A DNA stretch of 61,251 nucleotides from Xylanibacter ruminicola (lineage in GTDB: Bacteria; Bacteroidota; Bacteroidia; Bacteroidales; Bacteroidaceae): the NCBI GenBank assembly GCA_015060625.1, contig SUYC01000019.1:1-61251 (forward strand). Direction: 5' to 3'. This document shows positions 50,743-58,912 of this stretch, one piece after another. The notes below the pieces were generated by a model, which was given only the letters and a program-made list of their open reading frames with translations, was not told the origin of the DNA and made no database searches. The translations under genes were made by a program, and so were the position numbers. How positions within the stretch are numbered: the stretch's first letter is position 1; every line of letters begins with the position of its first letter.

Positions 50743-51417
50743 ATGATTAAACTTGAAAACATTCAGAAAGTGTTCCGCACCGAAGAGGTGGAGACCGTGG
50801 CATTGGGCGGTGTATCGCTCGAAGTGAAGAAAGGTGAGTTCGTGGCCATCATGGGGCCATCGGGCTGTGGTAAGTCAACCTTGCTCAATATCCTGGGATT
50901 GCTGGATAATCCCACCAGTGGTCAGTATCTGTTGGATGGTCAGGATGTGGGCTCACTCAAGGAGAGTCAGCGCACCAAGGTGCGTAAAGGTCAGATTGGC
51001 TTTGTATTCCAGAGCTTTAACCTGATTGATGAATTGAATGTGGAAGAGAATGTAGAGTTGCCTTTGACTTATCTGGGTGTGCCCAAGAAGGAGCGCAAGG
51101 AGCGTGTGGATGAGGTGCTGCGCCGCATGGCCATCAGTCATCGTGCCCACCATTTCCCCCAGCAGCTTTCTGGCGGTCAGCAGCAGCGTGTGGCCATTGC
51201 TCGTGCCGTGGTGATGAACCCCAAACTGATTCTTGCTGACGAGCCCACTGGTAACCTTGACTCGAAGAATGGTCTGGAGGTGATGCAGTTGCTCACCCAA
51301 CTGAACCAAGAGGGTACCACCGTCGTGATGGTAACCCACTCGGAACGCGATGCCGGTTATGCCCAGCGTGTGATTAACCTGCTCGATGGTCAGGTGGTAC
51401 CTGAAGTAACGTTGTAA
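50743..51417 (+). CDS. ABC transporter ATP-binding protein (MacB/LolD type)
   Basis: This is the ATPase of the export system, 224 residues. It has Walker A GPSGCGKST (38-46, K44), a Q loop in GFVFQSFNLIDE, signature LSGGQQQRVAIARA, Walker B LILADEPTGNLDS and the switch His in VMVTHSERDAG. It is the only ATPase among four permeases in 33741-50719, so it may serve all of them. It ends five bases before asnB, which runs the other way. Confidence 0.95.
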   Translation: MIKLENIQKVFRTEEVETVALGGVSLEVKKGEFVAIMGPSGCGKSTLLNILGLLDNPTSGQYLLDGQDVGSLKESQRTKVRKGQIGFVFQSFNLIDELNVEENVELPLTYLGVPKKERKERVDEVLRRMAISHRAHHFPQQLSGGQQQRVAIARAVVMNPKLILADEPTGNLDSKNGLEVMQLLTQLNQEGTTVVMVTHSERDAGYAQRVINLLDGQVVPEVTL

Positions 51418-51422
51418 TCGCC

Positions 51423-53105
51423 TTAATAAGCTTTTTCGTGGACCCCTTTGACCGCTCGGCCAGAGGGGTCGTTCATATTCTTAAAGGCTTCGTCCCATTC
51501 CAGGGCTTTGGCAGTGGAGCAAGCTACTGATGCCTCGCTGGGCACGCTGAGGGCTGCTGAGTCGCTGGGGAAATGTTCGGCAAAGATAGAGCGGTAGTAG
51601 TACTCCTCTTTGTTTTTGGGTGGGTTGATGGGGAATCGCTCGGCGGCATGCGCCATCTGCTCGTCGCTCACGGCTGCTGCAGTCACAGCTTTCAGCGTGT
51701 CGATCCATGAGTAGCCTACACCATCGCTGAACTGCTCTTTCTGTCGCCAAGCCACGGCCTCGGGCAGCATGTCGGCAAAGGCTTCGCGCACAATTTTCTT
51801 CTCCATTGTCTTGCCCGGACACATCTTGGCTTCGGGGTTGGTGCGCATGGCCACATCCAGAAACTCCTTGTCGAGGAAAGGCACGCGCCCCTCAACACCC
51901 CAGGCGCTCAAACTCTTGTTGGCACGCAGACAGTCATAGAGATATAATTTAGAGAGTTTGCGTACCGTCTCTTCGTGAAAGTCTTTGGCCGATGGCGCTT
52001 TGTGGAAGTAGAGGTAGCCACCGAAAATCTCGTCGGCACCCTCGCCACTGAGCACCATCTTGATACCCATCGACTTGATGACGCGCGCCAACAGATACAT
52101 GGGCGTAGAGGCGCGAACGGTGGTCACGTCGTAGGTCTCGATAAAGTAGATGACATCGCGGATGGCATCGAGCCCCTCCTGGATGGTGTAGTTGATTTCG
52201 TGGTGGACAGTACCGATATGGTCGGCCACCATCTTGGCCTTGGCCAGATCGGGGGCACCTTTCAGTCCGACGGCAAACGAGTGCAGACGGGGCCAGTAGG
52301 CCTTGGTCTTTGAGTCATCCTCGATACGGTGCTCAGAGAACTTCTCGGCGATGGCCGAGATGACTGATGAGTCGAGTCCGCCTGAAAGCAGCACCCCGTA
52401 GGGCACATCGCTCATCAGCTGGCGTTTGACAGCAGCTTCGAGTGCATCGTGGATAGCCTGTACGCTGGCAGTGTTGTCTTTCACTGCATCATACTCCATC
52501 CAGTCGCGCTGGTAGTACCTTTTTAAGTTGTAGGGTTTAAGAGTTGAAGAGTTGAAGCCATGCACGTAGTGGCCGGGCAGAAAAGGCTCGTAGCGCTCGC
52601 ACTGTCCTTCGAGGGCTTTCAGTTCCGAAGCTACATATACCGTGCCATCGGCATCGTAGCCGATGTAAAGTGGGATAACGCCAATGGGATCGCGGGCAAT
52701 CAGATATTCGTTGGTTTCCTCGTCGTAAAGGGCGAAGGCAAAGATACCGTTCAGGTCCTCGAGAAAGTCGATACCTTTTTCTCGATAGAGTGCCAGGATT
52801 ACCTCACAGTCGCTACCCGTCTGAAATTCATATTTCCCGGCATAACGGCGACGTATCTCCTGATGGTTGTAGATTTCACCGTTGACTGCCAGCACCTGTT
52901 TGCGGTCGGGAGTGTACAGGGGCTGACCGCCCGATTCGGGGTCAACAATACTCAATCGTTCATGGGCTAAAATAGCCGATCCGCCACAGTAGATGCCGCT
53001 CCAGTCGGGACCGCGATGACGTATCTTCTGACTCATTTTCAGCGCCTTTTCACGTAGCGCAGACGTTTGCTCCTTTACATTGAAAATTCCAACGATTCCA
53101 CACAT
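51423..53105 (-). CDS. asnB: asparagine synthase (glutamine-hydrolysing) AsnB
   Basis: AsnB makes asparagine from aspartate with glutamine as nitrogen donor and ATP. The 560-residue protein has Cys2 (MCGIVGIFN) as the glutaminase nucleophile, a GATase II domain to about residue 180, and the synthetase domain with the ATP-pyrophosphatase loop LLSGGLDSSVISAIA (about 239-253) and SGEGADEIFGGYLYF. Near residue 185 is a short repeat-encoded insert (FNSSTLKPYN) at the domain boundary. It is the last gene of the P-II/amtB operon. Confidence 0.94.
   Translation of the reverse strand: MCGIVGIFNVKEQTSALREKALKMSQKIRHRGPDWSGIYCGGSAILAHERLSIVDPESGGQPLYTPDRKQVLAVNGEIYNHQEIRRRYAGKYEFQTGSDCEVILALYREKGIDFLEDLNGIFAFALYDEETNEYLIARDPIGVIPLYIGYDADGTVYVASELKALEGQCERYEPFLPGHYVHGFNSSTLKPYNLKRYYQRDWMEYDAVKDNTASVQAIHDALEAAVKRQLMSDVPYGVLLSGGLDSSVISAIAEKFSEHRIEDDSKTKAYWPRLHSFAVGLKGAPDLAKAKMVADHIGTVHHEINYTIQEGLDAIRDVIYFIETYDVTTVRASTPMYLLARVIKSMGIKMVLSGEGADEIFGGYLYFHKAPSAKDFHEETVRKLSKLYLYDCLRANKSLSAWGVEGRVPFLDKEFLDVAMRTNPEAKMCPGKTMEKKIVREAFADMLPEAVAWRQKEQFSDGVGYSWIDTLKAVTAAAVSDEQMAHAAERFPINPPKNKEEYYYRSIFAEHFPSDSAALSVPSEASVACSTAKALEWDEAFKNMNDPSGRAVKGVHEKAY
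52531..52557 (-). repeat. GAGTTGAA word repeat inside asnB
   Basis: The words GAGTTGAA, GAGTTGAA and GGTTTAA on the plus strand give FNSSTLKPYN in the linker between the two AsnB domains. They resemble the intergenic TTCAATTC-type words of this window. Confidence 0.6.
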
Positions 53106-53115
53106 AATTATAATT

Positions 53116-53811
53116 TTATTGAATTGTAAATCCGAATACGAAGTATGCTTTCTGAGAACAGGGGTTAGCAGCTATCTGGGCGAACACAGGGATACTGAAC
53201 GAGTCGGTAATCTTGATGTCCTTGGTAGCCTTCAGTGCCAGATTGGTGACTGCGAACCCATCAACGCCATAATAGTCGGTGGCATAGGGCACAGCACCCG
53301 CTGTGGCTGTCCATTCGGCAGTAGCCAACTTGAAAGGCACGTTTAACTCCAGATAAGAACTGTAAGCCCGTTTGCCGTCTTTGTTCAATCCGTCATTGCC
53401 GGCGAAGTTGGTGAACCACTGGATGCTGGCAGCCCCGAAGTCATAACCCACATTGGCCTCAAACACATGGCTGGTCTGGTGGGCATCGTAGAGGAAATAG
53501 CGGGCCTCGGGCGTGTTAAACCAGTAGTCGGTGATACCGATATTGAATCCGCCTGTGGTGTAGGCCAGCGTCAGGTCGAACTCTTTGGCATCGCCGGTGT
53601 CAACCAGCGGGTTGCTGCCCCATGCCGTGAGCGACAGGCCTTTGTAGCCTATGCCGAGTGTGGGCTGGATGGCTGCACTACCGCAGTCCTGGCCACGCCA
53701 GATATATGAACTTACTACATCTGCCGAAACAGTTGTTTCTACTTTCTCATTTTGTGCCGTAGCACCAATCCCTGCGGCGAACATCATCGCCATCAAAACA
53801 ATCTTTTTCAT
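53116..53811 (-). CDS. TorF-like putative porin, outer-membrane barrel
   Basis: The 231-residue protein has a signal peptide (IVLMAMMFAAGIGATAQ) followed by VETTVSADVVSSYIWRGQDCGSAAIQPTLGIGYKGLSLTAWGSNPL. This SxYxWRG-type opening is shared with the TorF family of putative porins. The end is an aromatic barrel strand (AYFVFGFTIQ). It lies between amtB and asnB with gaps of 13 and 10 bases, so it is probably an outer-membrane channel made under nitrogen control. The substrate is unknown. Confidence 0.75.
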   Translation of the reverse strand: MKKIVLMAMMFAAGIGATAQNEKVETTVSADVVSSYIWRGQDCGSAAIQPTLGIGYKGLSLTAWGSNPLVDTGDAKEFDLTLAYTTGGFNIGITDYWFNTPEARYFLYDAHQTSHVFEANVGYDFGAASIQWFTNFAGNDGLNKDGKRAYSSYLELNVPFKLATAEWTATAGAVPYATDYYGVDGFAVTNLALKATKDIKITDSFSIPVFAQIAANPCSQKAYFVFGFTIQ

Positions 53812-53824
53812 AATCCGTTCTTAT

Positions 53825-55081
53825 TTAGTTATAGCACATTTCGCCATGCTCGTAGATATCCAATCCCTCTTCCTCGATGCGCTTACTTACACGCAGTCCG
53901 TGCAGCTTCTTGATGCTGTAGAACAGTACTACACCGCAACCGGCAGCCCAGAGGTCGATGACCAGGATGCCGAATAGCTCAGCGCCAAAGAATCCGAAAC
54001 CATGACCATAGAAAGCACCGTTAGAGGTAGAGAGCAGACCGGTCATCAGGGTTCCCAGAATACCGCACACACCGTGTACCGATGAAGCACCAACGGGGTC
54101 GTCGATATGCAGGCGATGGTCGATAAACTCGATGGCATAAACCAGTACGATACCGCAAACCAGTCCGATAACTACTGCGCCGAAGGGTGATACGAGGTCG
54201 CAACCGGCGGTGATGCCCACAAGACCAGCTAGAATACCATTCAGTGTGAGTGACAATGATGGCTTGCCGTATTTGATATAGGTAAGGAACATGGTAGCTG
54301 TTCCACCAGCTACTGCTGCCAGATTGGTGGTGAGGAACACGTGGCTGATGGCAATGCGGTTCACCTCGCCGCTGGCAGCCAACTGTGAGCCTGGGTTGAA
54401 TCCGAACCATCCCAACCAGAGGATGAACACGCCCAGAGCAGCCATGGCCAGGTTGTGACCGGGAATAGCGCGGCTCTTACCATCCTCGCCATACTTGCCC
54501 ACACGGGGACCCAGTGCGATGGCACCAATCAGAGCCAGCACGCCACCTACACTGTGTACGATAGCTGAACCAGCAAAATCGTGGAACACATCGCCAAAGG
54601 TAGTCATCATAAAGCTGTCGGCAGCATCGTTGCAAAGCCAGCCGCCACCCCAGGTCCAGTGACCCTCGACAGGGTAGATGATCAGCGAGATAACAGCACT
54701 ATAAACCAGATACATCGAAAACTTGGTGCGTTCGGCCATAGCACCGCTCACGATGGTGGCACTGGTGGCGCAGAACACCGTTTCGAAAATCAAGAAGCCC
54801 TCAACAGGCAGGTCGCTCTTGTAGAAACTCAGGTCGCCCCAGTTGGGCATACCGATGAATCCGCCCAGCACGTCGTCGCCAAACATAAATCCGAAGCCCA
54901 GGAAGAAGAACAGCAACGAGCCGAACATAAAATCTACAAAGTTTTTCATCAGAATGTTGGCTGTGTTCTTACTGCGAGTAAATCCCGCTTCACACAGTGC
55001 AAAACCCGGCTGCATCCAGAACACCAGCATCGCAGCCAACAACATCCATACGGTATCGAGTGAAATTCCTATTTCGTTCAT
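53825..55081 (-). CDS. amtB: ammonium transporter AmtB
   Basis: This is an inner-membrane channel for ammonia/ammonium. The 418-residue protein has about 11 membrane helices and the family signature (LVFWMQPGFALCEAGFTRSKN near the N-terminus). The two pore histidines are in FAGSAIVHSVGG (about H168) and GASSVHGVCGILG (about H305). The P-II gene lies just upstream in the same operon and probably blocks the channel when nitrogen is plentiful, as known for GlnK-AmtB. Confidence 0.95.
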   Translation of the reverse strand: MNEIGISLDTVWMLLAAMLVFWMQPGFALCEAGFTRSKNTANILMKNFVDFMFGSLLFFFLGFGFMFGDDVLGGFIGMPNWGDLSFYKSDLPVEGFLIFETVFCATSATIVSGAMAERTKFSMYLVYSAVISLIIYPVEGHWTWGGGWLCNDAADSFMMTTFGDVFHDFAGSAIVHSVGGVLALIGAIALGPRVGKYGEDGKSRAIPGHNLAMAALGVFILWLGWFGFNPGSQLAASGEVNRIAISHVFLTTNLAAVAGGTATMFLTYIKYGKPSLSLTLNGILAGLVGITAGCDLVSPFGAVVIGLVCGIVLVYAIEFIDHRLHIDDPVGASSVHGVCGILGTLMTGLLSTSNGAFYGHGFGFFGAELFGILVIDLWAAGCGVVLFYSIKKLHGLRVSKRIEEEGLDIYEHGEMCYN

Positions 55082-55084
55082 AAT

Positions 55085-55127
55085 CCTTTTACTTTTTTAC
55101 CTTTTTACCTTTTTCCTTTTTTCCTTT
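55085..55127. repeat. TTTTTACC word repeat between amtB and the P-II gene
   Basis: Repeated CTTTTTAC/CTTTTTTCC words fill the 44-base gap. A similar tract lies at 60785-60825. Confidence 0.65.
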
Positions 55128-55473
55128 ATTTCTTGTCTCTCAGCACGGTGTCGCCGTTCTCGCCGGTACGGATGCTCCATGTGTCGATCACGTCGCTCAC
55201 AAAGATGCGCCCATCCCCAATTTCGCCAGTATGAGCCACTTTCAGAATCACTTGCACCGTTGGATCGAGAAACATGTCGCGGCATACAATGGTGATGGCC
55301 ACACGCTCAATCACGTCGGTACTGTACTGCACACCACGGTAGATACGCTCCTGGCGGCTCTGACCGATGCCGTGAACGTCGTGGTACTCAAACCAGTCGA
55401 TGTCGGATGATAGCAAAGCAGCTTTCACCTCCTCGAACTTCGTCTTTCGGATAATCGCTTCAATCTTTTTCAT
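55126..55473 (-). CDS. glnK: P-II nitrogen regulatory protein
   Basis: P-II proteins sense 2-oxoglutarate and ATP/ADP and control AmtB and nitrogen enzymes. The 115-residue protein has the PII fold pattern (MKKIEAIIRKTKFEEVKAAL at the N-terminus), a T loop with IYRGVQY that keeps the tyrosines used for modification in other bacteria, and IGDGRIFVSDV with the B-loop/C-terminal motif. The T loop is about one residue shorter than in E. coli. It is the first gene of the operon and is coupled to amtB. Confidence 0.92.
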   Translation of the reverse strand: MKKIEAIIRKTKFEEVKAALLSSDIDWFEYHDVHGIGQSRQERIYRGVQYSTDVIERVAITIVCRDMFLDPTVQVILKVAHTGEIGDGRIFVSDVIDTWSIRTGENGDTVLRDKK

Positions 55474-55543
55474 ACCTCTTAAACTTTTTACCTATTTATA
55501 ATATAAAACACTAAATTGATGACATTTTGTTGTTTCTTGGGTG

Positions 55544-55551
55544 CAAAGTTA
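55544..55551 (-). promoter_or_regulatory. promoter -7 box of the P-II/amtB/asnB operon
   Basis: TAACTTTG on the minus strand, about 70 bases before the P-II start. Confidence 0.6.
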
Positions 55552-55622
55552 ATACATTTTGTAAGTAAAACAAGTGATTTTGGTTTCATTTTGTTATAAA
55601 AGGTTTGGCTAAATTATCCTTT

Positions 55623-55636
55623 TGTTAGCGATAACA
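55623..55636. promoter_or_regulatory. palindrome TGTTA-N4-TAACA
   Basis: A perfect 5-bp inverted repeat with the spacer GCGA, about 72 bp upstream of the P-II operon's -7 box. The form (5 bp, 4-bp spacer, 5 bp) recalls CRP/FNR-family sites, but the sequence does not fit a known consensus well. Confidence 0.35.
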
Positions 55637-55652
55637 GAATTTTACTTTTAAA

Positions 55653-55683
55653 TCGTAAGTAAAATAATACTTAATACTTACGA
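55653..55683. promoter_or_regulatory. inverted repeat TCGTAAGTA ... TACTTACGA
   Basis: A perfect 9-bp inverted repeat with a 13-base spacer between the divergent P-II and dapL promoters. A third GTAAGTA word lies at 55561-55567, close to the P-II promoter. It is a candidate operator for nitrogen control. Confidence 0.5.
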
Positions 55684-55751
55684 ATTGTTACTTTTGTATA
55701 ATTCTTAGATGATTATGCTAAGTGCTTGATGATTTTTCCACCATTTTGTAG

Positions 55752-55759
55752 TACCTTTG
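55752..55759 (+). promoter_or_regulatory. promoter -7 box of dapL
   Basis: TACCTTTG, 28 bases before the dapL start. A CTTG at 55725 lies slightly too far upstream (23 bp) for an ideal -33 element. Confidence 0.55.
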
Positions 55760-55787
55760 CATCCGTAATTAAAATGGTTTATATTTT

Positions 55788-57020
55788 ATGGCATTAGTAA
55801 ACGACCACTTCTTGAAACTGCCGAACAATTATCTGTTCGCCGACATTGCAAAAAAGGTAAACGCCTTTAAGGCGATGCATCCCAAAGTGGATGTTATTTC
55901 GCTGGGTATAGGCGATGTTACGCAACCACTGGCACCTGCTGTTATCGAGGCCATCCATAAGGCTGCCGACGAGATGGCCACTCGTCAGGGATTCAGGGGC
56001 TACGGACCCGAACAGGGCTACGATTTCTTGCGTGATGCTATCTTGAAGAACGATTTCCTGCCGCGTGGCATCCATCTGGATCGCGACGAGGTGTTTGTGA
56101 ACGATGGTGCCAAGAGTGATACGGGTAACATTCAGGAGCTGGTGCGCTGGGACAATTCCATTGGCGTCACCGATCCCATCTATCCGGTGTATATCGATTC
56201 GAACGTGATGATTGGGCGTGCCGGTGTGCAAGAGGATGGCCGTTGGTCTAATGTGTTGTATATGCCATGTAATGCCGAGAACGGTTTTGTGCCTCAGTTG
56301 CCCGACCGCCGTGTGGATGTGATTTATCTGTGTTATCCCAACAACCCCACGGGCACGGTGATTTCGAAGGCCGAATTGCGCAAGTGGGTTAACTACGCGC
56401 TGAAGAACGATACGCTTATCTTCTACGATGCTGCCTATCAGGCTTATATTCAGGACGACGAGATTCCGCACTCTATCTACGAGATTCGTGGTGCGCGCAA
56501 ATGTGCCATCGAGTTCCATTCCTACTCAAAAACGGCTGGCTTTACGGGCATTCGCTGTGGCTACACCATCGTGCCTAAAGAGGTGACAGCTGCTACGCTG
56601 GATGGCAAGCGCATACCGCTAAACCCACTGTGGAACCGCCGCCAGTGCACCAAGTTCAATGGCACCAGCTATATCTCGCAGCGCGCCGCCGAGGCTATCT
56701 ATACGCCTGAGGGAAAACAGCAGATTAAAGAGACGATTGATTACTATATGACTAATGCCAAGAAGATGCTCACCACCTTGCGCGGCTTGGGATTTGAGTG
56801 CTACGGTGGCGAGAATGCCCCTTATATCTGGGCCAAGACACCGGGTATTTCGGGATCGTGGAAGTTCTTCGAAGAGATGCTCTACGGCGCCCATGTGGTG
56901 TGCACGCCAGGTGTGGGCTTTGGTCCTGCCGGCGAGGGGTATGTTCGCTTCACGGCCTTCGGCAGTCACGAACAAACCGACGAAGCTCTGCATCGCATCG
57001 AAACGTGGTTGAAGAAGTAA
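55788..57020 (+). CDS. dapL: LL-diaminopimelate aminotransferase DapL
   Basis: DapL makes LL-diaminopimelate directly from tetrahydrodipicolinate and glutamate, the short lysine/peptidoglycan route used by many Bacteroidetes. The 410-residue class I aminotransferase has ISLGIGDVTQPL near the N-terminus, the GYGPEQGYDFLRDAI segment, CYPNNPTGTV, and the PLP lysine in FHSYSKTAGFTGIRCGYT. Its glutamate use fits the nitrogen genes around it. A strong terminator follows. Confidence 0.95.
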   Translation: MALVNDHFLKLPNNYLFADIAKKVNAFKAMHPKVDVISLGIGDVTQPLAPAVIEAIHKAADEMATRQGFRGYGPEQGYDFLRDAILKNDFLPRGIHLDRDEVFVNDGAKSDTGNIQELVRWDNSIGVTDPIYPVYIDSNVMIGRAGVQEDGRWSNVLYMPCNAENGFVPQLPDRRVDVIYLCYPNNPTGTVISKAELRKWVNYALKNDTLIFYDAAYQAYIQDDEIPHSIYEIRGARKCAIEFHSYSKTAGFTGIRCGYTIVPKEVTAATLDGKRIPLNPLWNRRQCTKFNGTSYISQRAAEAIYTPEGKQQIKETIDYYMTNAKKMLTTLRGLGFECYGGENAPYIWAKTPGISGSWKFFEEMLYGAHVVCTPGVGFGPAGEGYVRFTAFGSHEQTDEALHRIETWLKK

Positions 57021-57028
57021 GGAACGAC

Positions 57029-57059
57029 AAAAAAGTAGGTCATCTCGACCTACTTTTTT
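57029..57059. terminator. bidirectional hairpin terminator
   Basis: A perfect 13-bp stem: AAAAAAGTAGGTC (57029-57041) and GACCTACTTTTTT (57047-57059), with a 5-base loop. The A run on one side and T run on the other let it serve both dapL and the amidotransferase gene from the other strand, whose stop codon lies inside the stem. Confidence 0.9.
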
Positions 57060-58873
57060 GTTGTTTTATCCACATAATTAATAAATGCCTGGTTGACCAG
57101 CTTTACGCCACCTGGGGTGGGGTAGTGGCCGGTAAAGTACCAGTCGCCCGGATGATTAGGACAAGCCTTGTGCAGGCCCTCGATACTCTGGAATACCAGT
57201 TCGATAGGTGCCTGCATGTCGGTTGGTCGCAACATCTCAACAATTTTTTTGTTTATCTCATCTACCGTAAACGGTTCGTAAATGGCGCGCACGCAGTTCT
57301 TCATTTGCTCCTTGGGCTTCTCCAGTTGACTTCGTCTTCTGTCTCCTCGCTCGGCATAGCCGATGCAAGCATCGCTCTGCTCTCGCTCCTTCGCCAGTTC
57401 GGCTTTGCAGGCCAGGTAGGTGTCGTTCACCAGTTGCCACATGCCGCGTTCCTCTATCAGCGCCATGGTGGCACGGAAGGCACAAAACTCCTCCAGTCGG
57501 GCCATGTCGATGCCGTAGTAATCGGGGTAGCGAATCTGTGGCGAGCTTGATACCATCACAATCTTCTTGGGGTGCAAGCGGTCCAGAATCTTAAAGATAC
57601 TCTCTTTGAGCGTGGTGCCACGCACGATACTGTCGTCGATAATCACCAGGTTGTCAACGCCTGCCTGCAGACTGCCATAGCTGATGTCGTAAACATGGGC
57701 AGCCAGGTCGTTACGCTCGCTGTTGTCGGTGATAAAGGTGCGCAGTTTGATATCCTTCCACACCACCTTTTCGGTGCGCACGTCGCCGTGCATCTTTCTG
57801 AATCCGTCTGTCATCCCATAAAAGGCCACCTCGGCGGTGTTAGGGATGTAGGAAAAAACTGAATGGGATACATCGCCGTCGATGGCCTTTAAGATGGGTT
57901 GCGTGAGCTGTTCGCCCAAACGTTTGCGCTCCTGGTAGATGTCGCAGTCGGACCCGCGACTGAAATAGATGCGCTCGAACGAGCAGGCGCTCAGCTTCTG
58001 GGCAGGCATAATCTGCTCCAGTTGGCTTTCGCCGTTTTTGTGTACTATCAGTGCCTGACCTGGCAGCAGTTCGTGCACGTCGGTACTGTCGATATCAAAT
58101 GTGGTTTGTAGCACGGGGCGCTCGCTGGCCAGTGCTATGATTTCGTTGTCGCGATAGTAAAAGGCAGGTCGGATGCCCCAGGGGTCGCGCACCGCGAACA
58201 TCTCGCCGCTACCGGTCAGTCCGCACATCACGTAACCGCCGTCGTAGTGCTGCATGGTGGTGCGCAGCACGTTGGCCATCTGGATGTGGTCGTCGATGTA
58301 GCTGGTGATGTCGGTGCCGGTCAGGCCCTGTGCGGTGGCCTCTTGATAGAGGCGCTCAACCTCGCGATCCAGGCGGTGGCCCATCAGCTCGAGTGTGATG
58401 TACGAGTCGCCGTAGATGCGAGGGCTCTGCCCTTGTGCGGTGAGGAATTGGAAAACCTCGTCGATATTGGTCATGTTAAAGTTGCCGCACAAACACAGAT
58501 TTTTGGCGCGCCAGTTATTGCGTCGCAGAAAGGGGTGTACGAATGTCAGTCCGCTCTTGCCGGTGGTCGAGTAACGCAGATGGCCCATCAGCAGCTCGCC
58601 CTTCATCTCTTCGGTGACGCGACTGAAAATCTCGGTGATGGCATTCTTGCCTTCTGCCTTTTCGCGAAACATATATTCGGTGCCGGGCTTGTTCGTCAGG
58701 TTCACGCTGGCAATACCAGCGCCCTCCTGTCCGCGGTTGTGCTGTTTCTCCATCATCAGGTACAGCTTGTTAAAACCGTAGGCCCAGGTGCCGTATTTCT
58801 TCTCGTAGTAATCAAGTGGTTTCAGTAGGCGAATCATCGCCACGCCGCATTCGTGCTTTAATTGCTCCATCAA
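57050..58873 (-). CDS. purF: amidophosphoribosyltransferase (PurF-type)
   Basis: The enzyme makes phosphoribosylamine from PRPP and glutamine, the first step of purine synthesis. The 607-residue protein has a class II glutaminase domain whose nucleophile, Cys9 (KHECGVAMIRL), is not at position 1 or 2, so an N-terminal propeptide must be removed, as known for the B. subtilis enzyme. The PRPP-binding motif is VIIDDSIVRGTTL. It is about 100 residues longer than standard PurF, a length seen in Bacteroidetes. It lies 19 bases after pyrG. A second standard PurF could exist elsewhere in the genome. Confidence 0.9.
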   Translation of the reverse strand: MMEQLKHECGVAMIRLLKPLDYYEKKYGTWAYGFNKLYLMMEKQHNRGQEGAGIASVNLTNKPGTEYMFREKAEGKNAITEIFSRVTEEMKGELLMGHLRYSTTGKSGLTFVHPFLRRNNWRAKNLCLCGNFNMTNIDEVFQFLTAQGQSPRIYGDSYITLELMGHRLDREVERLYQEATAQGLTGTDITSYIDDHIQMANVLRTTMQHYDGGYVMCGLTGSGEMFAVRDPWGIRPAFYYRDNEIIALASERPVLQTTFDIDSTDVHELLPGQALIVHKNGESQLEQIMPAQKLSACSFERIYFSRGSDCDIYQERKRLGEQLTQPILKAIDGDVSHSVFSYIPNTAEVAFYGMTDGFRKMHGDVRTEKVVWKDIKLRTFITDNSERNDLAAHVYDISYGSLQAGVDNLVIIDDSIVRGTTLKESIFKILDRLHPKKIVMVSSSPQIRYPDYYGIDMARLEEFCAFRATMALIEERGMWQLVNDTYLACKAELAKEREQSDACIGYAERGDRRRSQLEKPKEQMKNCVRAIYEPFTVDEINKKIVEMLRPTDMQAPIELVFQSIEGLHKACPNHPGDWYFTGHYPTPGGVKLVNQAFINYVDKTTKK

Positions 58874-58875
58874 TT

Positions 58876-58912
58876 TTCAATTTTTCAATTCTTCAATTTT
58901 TACATTCTCCAA
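58876..58912. repeat. TTCAATTT word repeat between pyrG and purF
   Basis: The words TCAATTTT, CAATTTTTC and AATTCTTC extend from the purF start region into the last codons of pyrG. They are of the same type as the octamers at 19059-19103. Confidence 0.65.

Larger units (their letters stand above)
55474..55787. other. divergent regulatory region between the P-II operon and dapL
   Basis: This 314-base gap has no gene and is rich in A+T. It holds the two divergent -7 boxes (55544-55551 and 55752-55759), an inverted repeat TCGTAAGTA/TACTTACGA (55653-55683), another GTAAGTA at 55561, and the short palindrome TGTTAGCGATAACA (55623-55636). Confidence 0.7.
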
